From an uncultured Bacteroidales bacterium (lineage in GTDB: Bacteria > Bacteroidota > Bacteroidia > Bacteroidales > Paludibacteraceae), in contig ONTT01000003.1 in assembly GCA_900320865.1 (NCBI GenBank), forward strand, positions 62,001 to 126,000: a stretch of DNA of 64,000 bases, in the 5' to 3' direction. The position numbers and the translations under genes are program-made. The notes beneath the pieces are model-generated. The model ran no database searches and was not told where the DNA came from. It worked only from the letters and a program-made list of their open reading frames with translations. Below are positions 1 through 9,100 of this stretch, in pieces. How positions within the stretch are numbered: the stretch's first letter is position 1; the number at the start of each line of letters is the position of its first letter.

Positions 1-1163
1 TTTTGTAAGGCGATGATCTCATTGAGACGACGCACTTTCTCCTCCTCCGAGATGTTATCGGGCAGGTGTTTCTGGGCATAGGTACCCGGCCGTTCGGAGT
101 ATTTGAACATGAACGCAGAGTCAAAGCCCACCTCTCTCATGAGCGAGAGGGTCTCAGCATGGTCTTCGAGCGTCTCGTCGTGAAAACCGCAGAAGATATC
201 AGTGCTGATGGCTGCCGTAGGCAGGATACGCCGAATGGCAGCAATACGCTCCAGATACCACTCTCGGGTGTACTTGCGATTCATCAGTTTGAGAATGTGA
301 TTTGAACCTGACTGCACGGCCAGATGAATGAACTTACAGAGGTTCTTATGACGACTGATGGCTTCGAGCGTCTTATCGGACATATCCTTCGGATGGGAAG
401 TCGTAAAGCGAATACGCATATCCGGAACAGCGTCAGCTACGATCTCCAGCAGGTCCGCGAAGTCCACCTCGGAGAGGTTATGGGTTATGGGTGACGGGTT
501 ACCGATATAGCGGTATGAGTTGACGTTCTGACCGAGAAGGGTGACTTCTTTGTATCCGCGTTCCTGCAGGTCACGCACCTCATTGAGAATGGACTCCACA
601 TCACGACTTCGTTCGCGACCGCGGGTATAAGGCACCACGCAATAGGAGCAGAAGTTATTACAGCCGCGCATAATGCTCACGAAACCGCTAATGGAGCGAC
701 CGATACGCGAAGGGATGATATGGCGGTAGGTCTCGGAGGTACTGAGTTCCACATTCATCGCCTTATGGCCCTGTTCGCACTGTGCCAAGAGGTTCGGGAT
801 GTCAAGATACGCATCCGGTCCCGCCACAAAATCCACACCGAAATCATCAATCAGTTCCTGACCCATTCGCTCCGCCATACAGCCGATGACACCAATGATC
901 TTATCGCGATTTTCAATCTTCGATTTTTGATTTGAGATTTTAGATTTATTATTTCTCAAATGAGCCTTGAGTTCCCGCAGACGAGCACCCACTTTCTGCT
1001 CCGCGTTATCACGGATAGAGCAGGTATTGAGCAGAACGATATCGGCATCTTCCCAATGCTCCGTCAGTTCCGCATCGGTTGTTTCCATTATAGCTGCTAC
1101 GACTTCGCTATCCGCGACGTTCATTTGGCAACCATAGGTCTCAATATAGAATTTTTTTGTCAT
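1..1163 (-). CDS. miaB: tRNA-2-methylthio-N6-dimethylallyladenosine synthase MiaB (3' end outside window)
   Basis: Radical-SAM methylthiotransferase that adds the 2-methylthio group to i6A37 of tRNAs reading UNN codons. Translating back from the ATG at 1163 gives an N-terminus with the UPF0004 motif ETYGCQMN, then NTCSIRDNAEQK and GCMAERMG, then the radical-SAM cluster motif MRGCNNFCSYCVVPYTRGRE, which binds the catalytic 4Fe-4S cluster, and later SGSNHILKLMNRKYTRE. All are diagnostic of MiaB. The frame stays open to base 1, so about 387 codons are visible and the TRAM end is missing. A heptamer array at 915-956 adds a Lys/Ser/Asn/Ile-rich insert between the N-terminal cysteine motifs. The gene is divergent from tRNA-Pro. 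Identification is firm. Confidence 0.95.
   Translation of the reverse strand, partial: MTKKFYIETYGCQMNVADSEVVAAIMETTDAELTEHWEDADIVLLNTCSIRDNAEQKVGARLRELKAHLRNNKSKISNQKSKIENRDKIIGVIGCMAERMGQELIDDFGVDFVAGPDAYLDIPNLLAQCEQGHKAMNVELSTSETYRHIIPSRIGRSISGFVSIMRGCNNFCSYCVVPYTRGRERSRDVESILNEVRDLQERGYKEVTLLGQNVNSYRYIGNPSPITHNLSEVDFADLLEIVADAVPDMRIRFTTSHPKDMSDKTLEAISRHKNLCKFIHLAVQSGSNHILKLMNRKYTREWYLERIAAIRRILPTAAISTDIFCGFHDETLEDHAETLSLMREVGFDSAFMFKYSERPGTYAQKHLPDNISEEEKVRRLNEIIALQ
915..956. repeat. Heptanucleotide repeat array inside miaB
   Basis: Six degenerate 7-nt units of the type GATTTNN. On the miaB coding strand they read as an in-frame insert of the KSKISNQ type. Confidence 0.8.
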
Positions 1164-1178
1164 TATTTTGCACAAATA

Positions 1179-1211
1179 TTTGCATATGTCGAAAAAAAGC
1201 AGTACTTTTGC
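1179..1211 (+). promoter_or_regulatory. Bacteroidota-type promoter of tRNA-Pro
   Basis: TTTG at 1179-1182, a 20-nt spacer containing an A-tract, then TACTTTTGC at 1203-1211. This matches the -33/-7 consensus of Bacteroidota sigma factor and the other promoters in this window. Transcription would start about 7-10 nt later, about 15-20 nt before the mature tRNA. Confidence 0.8.
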
Positions 1212-1235
1212 ACCCGCTTTCGAAAAATCGAAAGA

Positions 1236-1309
1236 CGGGAAGTGGCGCAGCCCGGTAGCGCAACGGTCTGGGGGACCGGAGGTCGCGTGTTCGAATCACG
1301 TCTTCCCGA
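1236..1309 (+). tRNA. tRNA-Pro (anticodon GGG)
   Basis: A 74-nt cloverleaf. The acceptor stem is CGGGAAG (1236-1242) with CTTCCCG (1302-1308), the discriminator is A1309. The D-stem is GCGC/GCGC. The anticodon arm is 1263-1279 with loop CTGGGGG, anticodon GGG at 1270-1272. The T-arm contains TTCGAAT. CCA is not encoded. It has its own promoter upstream and a terminator directly downstream. Confidence 0.95.
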
Positions 1310-1311
1310 CT

Positions 1312-1338
1312 AAAAGGATGGCTTAGGCCGTCCTTTTT
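1312..1338 (+). terminator. Rho-independent terminator of tRNA-Pro
   Basis: Stem AAAAGGATGGC / GCCGTCCTTTTT with loop TTAG, followed by T residues, three bases after the tRNA. Confidence 0.8.
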
Positions 1339-1412
1339 GGTAGACGGATTCTAACCCGCGTGTTCTCCGCCGCTTCGCTCTGTCGATTATTGCGAAGATT
1401 CGCAATTGTCGG

Positions 1413-1430
1413 ATCACGTCTTCCCGACTA
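1413..1430 (+). repeat. Duplicate of the tRNA-Pro 3' end
   Basis: ATCACGTCTTCCCGACTA repeats exactly the 18 bp at 1295-1312 (end of the T-arm, 3' acceptor strand and two following bases). No other part of a tRNA is present here. The stop codon of porW lies inside it. It may be a remnant att site or partial tRNA duplication. No integrase gene is seen nearby. Confidence 0.7.
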
Positions 1431-4013
1431 CTTTAACAAAGGCAGATTTACTTCGGTAACTGCCTTTAATTGTATGCCTTGCAAGACGGGCTGCATGTCC
1501 GGGTTCTTTTGGATAAGGTCCATCCACCACTCTGCTTCGTCGAGGTCTGCGAAACCGCTCACGCGCAGCGCACATCCATCTCCCCAAACGGGCATCTTCT
1601 GCAGGTCAAAATCACGAATCAGGAACTGCGAGAAGTTAAACAACGCAACTTCGTACTGCAGTTCATTCAGTGCTTGTTCCTCCGCTGTAGGCAGAATAAG
1701 CAGTACCACAGACGGTTGTTTACGATCTTCGCTCCACTGCTGTTCGGCTACCGTAGTATCTTGTGGCTCTTCTTCGATCTCTCCGCGTCGATCGGCGAGA
1801 CTGCCGCTGGCACCACCCTTCTGACTCTCCATACCTTGTCCCATCATCGCCAACATATCCTTCGCCATGGCTCCCAATTCGGTATTGCCATAGTTCTCCA
1901 CCATCGCGCGTAGTTCGTTTGCGAAGGATTCTTGTCCTTCGGTACGCGCAACGGAAACCGCCTTCAAGAAGACGAAACGCGGCATGAGCCGACTCTGCGG
2001 GAACTCCTGTTGCGCATAGTTGGTATTGGTCTTAACGGAGGAATAGTCACCTTTTGTATAGGCTGTATAAGTAGCGGAATAAAGGGAATCTTGCTCCGCT
2101 AACATCTTGCGCATCTTCGCAATATAGTTTTCGTCATGACGTAAAGCACGCAACTGTTCATCCTCATGAATGGCGACTACGGACGGATGCAACGGGAAGC
2201 GTTCATCCAACAGGCGTAAGGTCTCTTGTGTCAGTTCTTCATCCTCCAGTTTATCGCGATAGATATAATAGAGCGATACCATTGCTTCGCGCCAGAGGCT
2301 ATCGCTTACGATATAATCCTGCTCCGTACGGGGAATCTGCTGCAGGTAATATTCGGGTTTGTGGATGTCGGTTTCGAAGGTCTGCCGCGCCGGTATAGAA
2401 TCGGCACCCAGCATGGTAGAATCCATTCCCTCCGAAGGTGCAGAGCCCAACTCATCCCCTATCATCACTTGTTTGTTTTGCCGTCTCCAGTTATCCTCCA
2501 ACGGACGATTTCCCCATCTACGGCGCCACTCTTGTTGTCCCTGTTTGATGAGTTGGGGATTATAGAAATACCACTCACCTTTCTGGGTTCCACCGCCTAA
2601 CATATTCGCCGTATTGACACTTCGGGGCCCCTCGTCCAGCGCCAGTTCCCGTGCGGCCTGTACTTGTTTGATGGAGTCGTTCTTCTCAGCTTCTATCAAG
2701 TCGGCTATGATCTGATCCACGATGGCTCGTTGCTCTTCTTCGGTCATTTGTCCCAGCCGCTGCAGGGAGTCTTGCAGTTGCGCCTGATTATAGGATACGA
2801 TCAATTCGTCCAGTACCTCCGAGCGCTTCTGAATACGATCAAAGTCCTTATTATCCGCTGTCAGGATGGTCACCGCTTCGCGATAACAGGGTTGCGCCTT
2901 CGCGTACACGCGTTGTTCGAAATATATATCACCTGCGCGCACGAGGACGGCTGCTTTGGGCGTACCGGCCTGCGTAGACTCGGCTATCGCTTTCTCGTAC
3001 ATCTCCAGCGCCTTGGCTGTATCGGGTTGAGCGAGATAGATATTTCCGATCGCACCATAAATCTGATCCAAGCGGTCTTTGTATTTCGACTGCCGCGTCA
3101 TGGATTTCAGACGACGAATTGCATTCTTTCCATCCAATTCAGCCATGCGAAGACGGGCATTAAACTCCATCTCATTGGTCGGCGCCATACGCACAACGGA
3201 CTTATAGGCTTGGATAGCCTCATCGCGGTTGTTCTCGCGTTCGTATAACTGCGCTAAGACATACGCGAAACGCGGACGATAGATCTTCCGCTTCTCATAA
3301 GGCAGGGCGATCTTTACGAACGGCAGTGCCTCATGGTAATGCTCGCCTTTGAGCAACACATCGGCTTTCACCGCCGAATAGAGACGGGCGTGCTTACGAC
3401 TCAAAGCATCAATACGCACACGCTGCAGCATATCTTCTGCTTCGTATTGCCATCCCATCTCGGCATATGCACGCGCAATCCATAACTGACACTGCGCGAT
3501 GATATCCGGATCGTTCTGATAATGATTGATGATATAATTGAAAGTGCTGACAGCGCCTAAGAAATCAGCTTTATGAAACTCTGCTTCACCGAGTCGCATC
3601 CATGCCAACTTCATGTTGGCATTGAATTCCTCGGATTGTAGCCATATTTTATATTTGGGATCGTTGGCCTTTTTCGGGTCACGTTTCGGTTTCGTTTTGA
3701 TGGAATGCAACTTAATGCATTTACGGCATTTCTCGATGGTCTTATCCATCTGAGTAGCAGCGGCCGACGCTGCATCATGGTTCGATACGGGATACAGATT
3801 CAGAATCCGCGTATAATCATCGGTATTGGCATCGCGAATGGCTTTCAGTCCTTCCACGTATGCCACGTTTCCATTATAGAGGATGTTGTACTTCACCTTC
3901 GTTTGATGGAACGAACGTGTAGCCCATGTGTTTTTCTGAGTCGAGCACGAAGAGAGAATCATCATTAAGATGATGATATTTGAAATTTGATATTTGATAT
4001 TGGAAATTTTCAT
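1428..4013 (-). CDS. porW: T9SS/gliding-associated TPR lipoprotein (PorW/SprE family)
   Basis: Outer-membrane-associated lipoprotein needed for type IX secretion and gliding in Bacteroidota. The start at 4013 is chosen because it gives a lipoprotein signal peptide with lipobox ILSSC (Cys23) and an ATGA overlap with tsaB. A longer frame to 4196 exists but only translates the tsaB repeat region. After the Cys comes the family signature around SFHQTKVKYNILYNGN, then many TPR helices (about residues 90-420, e.g. AYAEMGWQYEAEDML), a charged middle and a C-terminal segment with an SPOR-like look. At about 861 aa it is close to SprE length. The first 12 residues (MKISNIKYQISN) are encoded by a heptamer array. 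The call rests on the signature and TPR order, so it is good but not certain. Confidence 0.8.
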   Translation of the reverse strand: MKISNIKYQISNIIILMMILSSCSTQKNTWATRSFHQTKVKYNILYNGNVAYVEGLKAIRDANTDDYTRILNLYPVSNHDAASAAATQMDKTIEKCRKCIKLHSIKTKPKRDPKKANDPKYKIWLQSEEFNANMKLAWMRLGEAEFHKADFLGAVSTFNYIINHYQNDPDIIAQCQLWIARAYAEMGWQYEAEDMLQRVRIDALSRKHARLYSAVKADVLLKGEHYHEALPFVKIALPYEKRKIYRPRFAYVLAQLYERENNRDEAIQAYKSVVRMAPTNEMEFNARLRMAELDGKNAIRRLKSMTRQSKYKDRLDQIYGAIGNIYLAQPDTAKALEMYEKAIAESTQAGTPKAAVLVRAGDIYFEQRVYAKAQPCYREAVTILTADNKDFDRIQKRSEVLDELIVSYNQAQLQDSLQRLGQMTEEEQRAIVDQIIADLIEAEKNDSIKQVQAARELALDEGPRSVNTANMLGGGTQKGEWYFYNPQLIKQGQQEWRRRWGNRPLEDNWRRQNKQVMIGDELGSAPSEGMDSTMLGADSIPARQTFETDIHKPEYYLQQIPRTEQDYIVSDSLWREAMVSLYYIYRDKLEDEELTQETLRLLDERFPLHPSVVAIHEDEQLRALRHDENYIAKMRKMLAEQDSLYSATYTAYTKGDYSSVKTNTNYAQQEFPQSRLMPRFVFLKAVSVARTEGQESFANELRAMVENYGNTELGAMAKDMLAMMGQGMESQKGGASGSLADRRGEIEEEPQDTTVAEQQWSEDRKQPSVVLLILPTAEEQALNELQYEVALFNFSQFLIRDFDLQKMPVWGDGCALRVSGFADLDEAEWWMDLIQKNPDMQPVLQGIQLKAVTEVNLPLLK
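3975..4009. repeat. Heptanucleotide array forming the porW N-terminus
   Basis: Five units of the GATATTT/GAAATTT type. They encode the n-region of the PorW signal peptide immediately after its ATG. Confidence 0.75.
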
Positions 4014-4735
4014 TTCAATCCCTTCACATGACTCTGTGCAGCGATAAACTCTTTTAAGTAGAATGGCTCGTAATACGCCAATTTTTGATTGGTGATTTGT
4101 GATTTTTGATTTTCGGCTAATATACCTACATATTGCGCTTCGGGTACGATATCGGGGATAAAGTGCCAATTGGGGAGAGAGAATACGTTCGCGCACTTTG
4201 CCGCACCATCGCCAAAATAGTACACCGCGGTGTCATTGGTTATTGGTGATTGGTGATTGGTGATTGATTCTTCATTCTCTACCACTATGGCCTTTGTTTC
4301 GCCATTAATCACCGTATAGACTTCCATACGACGGGCATCGATCATCGGGAGAAGGATGGAAGGTTGGTGATTCTCTGCCGCAAGGGCACGATTAACTTCG
4401 TTTTTGGTGATTGGTGATTGCTCTTTAGCGGCTTCGCAGAGGACCTCCAATGTCGGAATAGGGATGAGGGGGACATTCAAGCCATAGCACAATCCTTTAG
4501 CTGTACTGGTGCCGATACGCAATCCGGTATAACTACCGGGGCCTTCACTGAGGGCCACCGCGTCTATAACGAGGGCTTGCTCCCGCGTGAACGAGAGCAA
4601 TTCCTCTATATAGCGAGGTAGCAACCGGGCATGGTTGCTACCTTCACGGCAAATACATTGCTTGATCGGCATGCCGTCTTTGCAGACAGCAGCCGAACAA
4701 ACCGATGTACTAGTTTCGATACATAATATCGTCAT
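4010..4735 (-). CDS. tsaB: tRNA threonylcarbamoyladenosine biosynthesis protein TsaB
   Basis: Inactive-ATPase partner of TsaD in t6A37 synthesis. The N-terminus MTILCIETST, the motif LSEGPGSYTGLRIG and the following AKGLCYG are the ASKHA-fold TsaB signature. The protein has 241 aa, near the usual 220-230, and the excess is explained by three in-frame heptamer arrays (4081-4115, 4234-4268, 4401-4421) that add QSPIT- and KSQIT-type residues in the C-terminal half, outside the conserved N-terminal lobe. It ends in an ATGA overlap with porW and starts 4 nt after the stop of the upstream barrel-protein gene, so it is probably co-transcribed with both. Confidence 0.93.
   Translation of the reverse strand: MTILCIETSTSVCSAAVCKDGMPIKQCICREGSNHARLLPRYIEELLSFTREQALVIDAVALSEGPGSYTGLRIGTSTAKGLCYGLNVPLIPIPTLEVLCEAAKEQSPITKNEVNRALAAENHQPSILLPMIDARRMEVYTVINGETKAIVVENEESITNHQSPITNDTAVYYFGDGAAKCANVFSLPNWHFIPDIVPEAQYVGILAENQKSQITNQKLAYYEPFYLKEFIAAQSHVKGLK
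4081..4115. repeat. Heptanucleotide array in tsaB (copy 1)
   Basis: Five units: ATTTTTG, ATTGGTG, ATTTGTG, ATTTTTG, ATTTTCG. The coding strand reads ENQKSQITNQK in frame. Confidence 0.85.
4234..4268. repeat. Heptanucleotide array in tsaB (copy 2)
   Basis: Five units of the GATTGGT type. The coding strand reads SITNHQSPITN in frame. Confidence 0.85.
4401..4421. repeat. Heptanucleotide array in tsaB (copy 3)
   Basis: Three units of the TGATTGG type. The coding strand reads EQSPITK in frame. Confidence 0.7.
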
Positions 4736-4739
4736 ATGC

Positions 4740-6164
4740 TTACTCTTGCGGAGCTCCGTCGTTCTTATTTACCTTCTTGCCGAACAACTGCGAATCTTTG
4801 TTCTGACGCTTCTTCGGGAAGTTGAAGTGGTAAGCCAACTTCAAACCAGCATCGAAGTAACCAAGTTTGTCAGCATAGGTCTTCGTAGCGGATTGTACAT
4901 CCAGAATAGCAGCAGAAGTCTCGGTCGGAGCCGTTAAGTCAAACAGACCTTCCGTGCTGGTGGTATTCTTGAAGGTATTGAATACGCTGTAGTTTGCATA
5001 TGCACCCAGACCGAACGAGTTACCGCTCTTCAGTACCCACTCGTAACCGATCTCAGCTGTCAACATCACATTGACATTGAACTGAATGCCGTTCTTGGTA
5101 GTGGGTTGCTGGCCGGTATATTTACCGGTTACGGTTTCGTCGGTAATGGTAATACCTTCATTGGGGAAGTACGCCGTGATATGCGTATTGTTCTGGTCTA
5201 CAGTCTGCTTGTACGGGCTATAAACCGGAATCATGAACTTCGGACCGATGTTGAAGAATACTCCCTTCTCCGAGATCAAGGAGAACATCAACGGTACCTC
5301 GAGTTGCAACTGATGGTCGGTCTCTTTGATATTCGAAGCGAGCACGGTATAGTCTACACCACTCTTGGTGAAGGACGTACTATCGTTGCCCACTTTCAGG
5401 CCACTCTGCATATAACCTATGCCGAGGCCTACGATGAGACCGAGGTCTACAGGACGACCGTCCTTGGTCCAGTAATGCGCATATTGGAGATCCAATACTA
5501 CATCACCACCGCAGGTCCAATTACCCTTGTCTGCATGGTGCATCAAGGACGAAGCACCACCGCGGAGACCAATCGTGAAGCGATCGTACTTACCGCCGAA
5601 TTTCTGCTTCGATTTAATCGAATCGCCCTTAGCTGTTTCACCGCTAACGGCACTTTGATCAGCGATCTCTTCCTCTGCCGGTTTCGGCTCTACAGTCGGA
5701 GTTTCCTCTGCGGGTTTCTGCTCCACTACCGGAGTTTCCTCTGCGGGTTTCTGCTCCACTACCGGAGTTTCCTCAGCCGGTTTCGGTTCCACTGAAGGAG
5801 TCTCCTCTACAGGCTTCTGCTCCACTACCGGAGTTTCCTCAGCCGGTTGCTCGGGTTGCGCCTCGCGCGGATGAACAGGAACCAAGCACTCTTCGCATAT
5901 CCACGAATAGATGTTCATCAGAAGAACACCTTCGGGGAAGCGCTTCGTACCTAATTGACGTACCGTATGTACTTTGTCATATACCCAGGTGGAGGGTTTC
6001 TCACCCGTGAGGTATTGTTGACACTCAGGTTTAATCATTACGGAGTCGCCTACCGCCACTTTCCAAGTATGTTGCTTGGGTTCTGCCTGCTGAGCCGACA
6101 TGGTCGAAACAGCGGTTGCACAGATCAGGGTGGCTACAACAAGAATTGATTTAATAGTTTTCAT
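4740..6164 (-). CDS. Outer-membrane beta-barrel protein with Pro/Glu-rich periplasmic linker
   Basis: A signal peptide (MKTIKSILVVATLICATAVS..SAQQ) is followed by a small domain (about residues 30-95), then five 11-residue repeats of the type EETPVVEQKPA (about residues 108-165), then about 280 residues of alternating hydrophobic and polar strands with many Tyr/Gly, typical of an OmpA/OmpW-like 8-12 strand barrel (GLRGGASSLM, DLGLIVGLGIGYM, LEVPLMFSLI, FGLGAYANYSVF, AGLKLAYHFNFPKK). The Pro/Glu stretch probably spans the periplasm or peptidoglycan. No precise family is recognised. It lies between tsaB and the 1677-aa surface protein on the same strand with short gaps. Confidence 0.75.
   Translation of the reverse strand: MKTIKSILVVATLICATAVSTMSAQQAEPKQHTWKVAVGDSVMIKPECQQYLTGEKPSTWVYDKVHTVRQLGTKRFPEGVLLMNIYSWICEECLVPVHPREAQPEQPAEETPVVEQKPVEETPSVEPKPAEETPVVEQKPAEETPVVEQKPAEETPTVEPKPAEEEIADQSAVSGETAKGDSIKSKQKFGGKYDRFTIGLRGGASSLMHHADKGNWTCGGDVVLDLQYAHYWTKDGRPVDLGLIVGLGIGYMQSGLKVGNDSTSFTKSGVDYTVLASNIKETDHQLQLEVPLMFSLISEKGVFFNIGPKFMIPVYSPYKQTVDQNNTHITAYFPNEGITITDETVTGKYTGQQPTTKNGIQFNVNVMLTAEIGYEWVLKSGNSFGLGAYANYSVFNTFKNTTSTEGLFDLTAPTETSAAILDVQSATKTYADKLGYFDAGLKLAYHFNFPKKRQNKDSQLFGKKVNKNDGAPQE
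5668..5845. repeat. 33-bp tandem repeats coding the Pro/Glu linker
   Basis: About five imperfect 33-bp copies coding EETPVVEQKPA and variants. Two neighbouring copies are nearly identical at DNA level, so copy number may vary by slippage or recombination. Confidence 0.8.
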
Positions 6165-6181
6165 TGTGCTACCTCCTATTC

Positions 6182-9100
6182 TTATTTAACAATGTAACGT
6201 AAGGTTGACTTCATCTCGCTGTTGCTGAGTTCTACCATGTAGAAACCACGTGCATCAGCAGCCTTAATCGTATAGGTTTCCTGACCGGCCACATAATAAG
6301 TAGCTTGCAGCAATCCCTCGGAAGTATAGAGACGAACGATGGTCTCCAGTTCCGGATTCAAGTTGATGACTTGGATGTTCTCACCCGGTTTAGCGAGTGA
6401 CGGAACGAGAGCCGGAGCGCCAGCGCCGACAGGGATGGTATAGTGTTCCGTCTCACCCTTCAGACCACAAGTACCTGCGGTAGCCGGGATGTCGAGAACA
6501 GCATAGTAGGTATCACCTGCCGGCAGCGGTTCGCCGCTTGCCAAGGTGTAGTAGTATCCAGTCCATACGAGTTCGTCGGCCGGAGTAGCCTCTTTATACC
6601 ACTTCACATAACCCGCACCATTATCGAGCGAGTCAAGGATATTCTCCCAACCCGGGATAGAGTTGATGGCATTACGGTTGATCATCAACAGACGATTACC
6701 GAACTTATGAACCAACTCAAGGTCAGCCTGGAACGGATTATTTACCGTCAAGTTGAGGTAAGCAATGCTATCGCCCAGATAGGTATCGATGATTACAACG
6801 GAATCAATCGTATCCGTGATATACTTTCTGGTATCAGCCGCAGAGATTACCCAGTCGAACGAGTTACAAGCCGTAGTATCCAAGGTATCGCGAACCGTGT
6901 TCTTGAATACATCCTCGAACAAGTCACCGCACTGCAAGTCAGCTACATACTTGATGTTAACGCGCTCGGTCGACAACGGGGTTGCATCTACAGCCGCAAA
7001 GTTAACGCCATCCGTACTGTATTGCCAAGCAATCGCCTTAACTGCCTTGATCGTATCGGTCTTAGCCGTAGCCAAATACGTTTTGAGCCATGTATCAGCC
7101 GCCGTTACATCAATTGCGCTACCGCGCTTGATAACCGGCAGGTCAGCAAATTCCTCGAAGGTCGGGAACTTCGGATCAATCAGAACAACAGCCTCATAGG
7201 TTACGATCGAGTCGTACATAGCCGCCTTAACAGTATCTTTCAACTCAAATACGGTCTCCCAAGTAAGCGAGCTTACATCGGTGCTATCGATCGTATGAAC
7301 GATACCATCTACGAGGGTGTCAGTGAGCTGACAAGCGTAGATCGTAACAGTATCACGGATCGTATCACGCGGAGCAGCCGGGATGAGTTCAATCCAGATA
7401 TGGGTAGACTGATCAGAGAAGTACTCAATCAGCATATTGCTCGGCCAGCCCATGTTAACGAGCAGGTCACGGTCGATATCCTGAGTGCGCTCATCGTTAG
7501 CCGGAACAGTCTTTGTAACGGTTACCATCGGCTCCTCTTTGCATTCGAAGCGGAGACCAGCCGTAGCAGAAGCGTCTACATTCGACCAGTTCTCAACGTG
7601 GAGACGAAGGTCACAGGTATCCGGAATGAGGGTCGGATCCAACTTAACCATGTACCAGGTGGTATTACCCTTCGGGTTCACATTACCATGCTCCCAGTCA
7701 AATGCCATTGCATTGGTGCAAGCATCACCGGTAGTCTGCGGTGTATTGAGACGCAGCGTAATATCCTTATCAGATTTAACGCGTACGTACAGGGTAACAG
7801 AATCCTTCGTGATGAAGCGATGGAGCAAGCTATCGATATACTCCGGAGCTGTACTGGAGATATCGTACTTATATCCGGCTCTTTTGATAGCGCGGTCAAT
7901 CAACTCGCGAATCGTCTTCGAACCATGATAGTACTTACCGCTCTTATTGATCGTACGTTTACGAACCGGCATTGCGCAGGTCATCGTATCCTGGAAGGTA
8001 GCAGTAGCTTCGATCGTAGCCGTACCATTCAGTTCATACTCCAGCGTCGATCCATCTACGTAGATGTAGTTGTTCTGGATATACGGGATACATACCTGAT
8101 ACCAGTGCGGCTGGTTGTCGCCCGGAAGCGTATATTGTACGTTCGGAACGAGGAGTTGAGCCTTTTGCTGTGCTGCATCCGGAGCGATAGGAGCGTACTC
8201 GCCGTTGAACTTCGTCTCGAATACGAGCGAGTCCGTCGTACGAATCTTGATGTAAAGTTCTACATCACCGATACCGTAAACAGCCTGTGCAGGTACATTA
8301 TGCGATTTCGTTTCGCCCTTCTTGAAGGTTCTCTCGCCGCGATCCATGAGCAGGTCATCTTCCTTCTCATATTTTGCTTTGTAACCATCGTAAACGGCTA
8401 CTTTCACTTTCGCAGCACCCATACCGGCGTTCTTACCGATCACGTACAGTACCTTGTTGTACAGGTCTTTATCCTTCTTCAGGTCAGCCGTCTTCACCTT
8501 ATACCACATCTCGGTGTTCGGAGACTGGGTATAGAGCGCATTCAGACGAACAGGAAGTGCATTCTTCGGATCGTTACCGCTAAATGCCTTCACGAGTTTA
8601 GCACCGAACTGGAAGTCACCGGTACCGCTCTTGCGGATGACGCGGATGATGATCGAATCTTTCTTCAGCACTTGGTCGAACGTTCCTACAGGAATGGTAT
8701 CGGAGAAGTGTTGATTAGCTTTCAATTCTTTCGTCTTAGACATCATCGTCTTGGTGATCGGGAATGCAAATGCAGCCTCAGCCGTGATGGTCTTTGCCGA
8801 ATTAGAAGCATCGATCAAGTGAGCTACCGGTGTCACTTTTTCTCCGATATTACGAACGTAATCGATTTGCGATTGCGGAATGATATACCAAGCGGTATCC
8901 TTCGACTGGGTATAGATGCTATCCCAGTAGAGGGTATCGATATGGTCGATTTCCGAAGCATAGATCGTATCGAACGGAGCCGGAGTGATCTTATCGGCCC
9001 AGAAGCGGAGGGAAGTAGATCCCTGGATGTTTACATAAACCACACCATCGGTCATTGACTCGATGGCAGAGTTGCGGATGGTAGCATCCTTCTGTGCATT

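Noticed and set aside
1295..1430. Integrated element at tRNA-Pro
   Set aside because: Only 100 bp lie between the repeats and no integrase gene is nearby, so at most an old footprint.
4014..4196. N-terminal extension of porW
   Set aside because: It translates tsaB sequence in another frame, including its repeats. The lipoprotein signal peptide and ATGA overlap support the start at 4013.
6443..9058. 871-codon open frame on the plus strand
   Set aside because: Exact antisense of the 1677-aa secreted repeat protein. The composition is Arg/Ile-rich without domains or signal peptide. It is a shadow caused by codon bias of the real gene.
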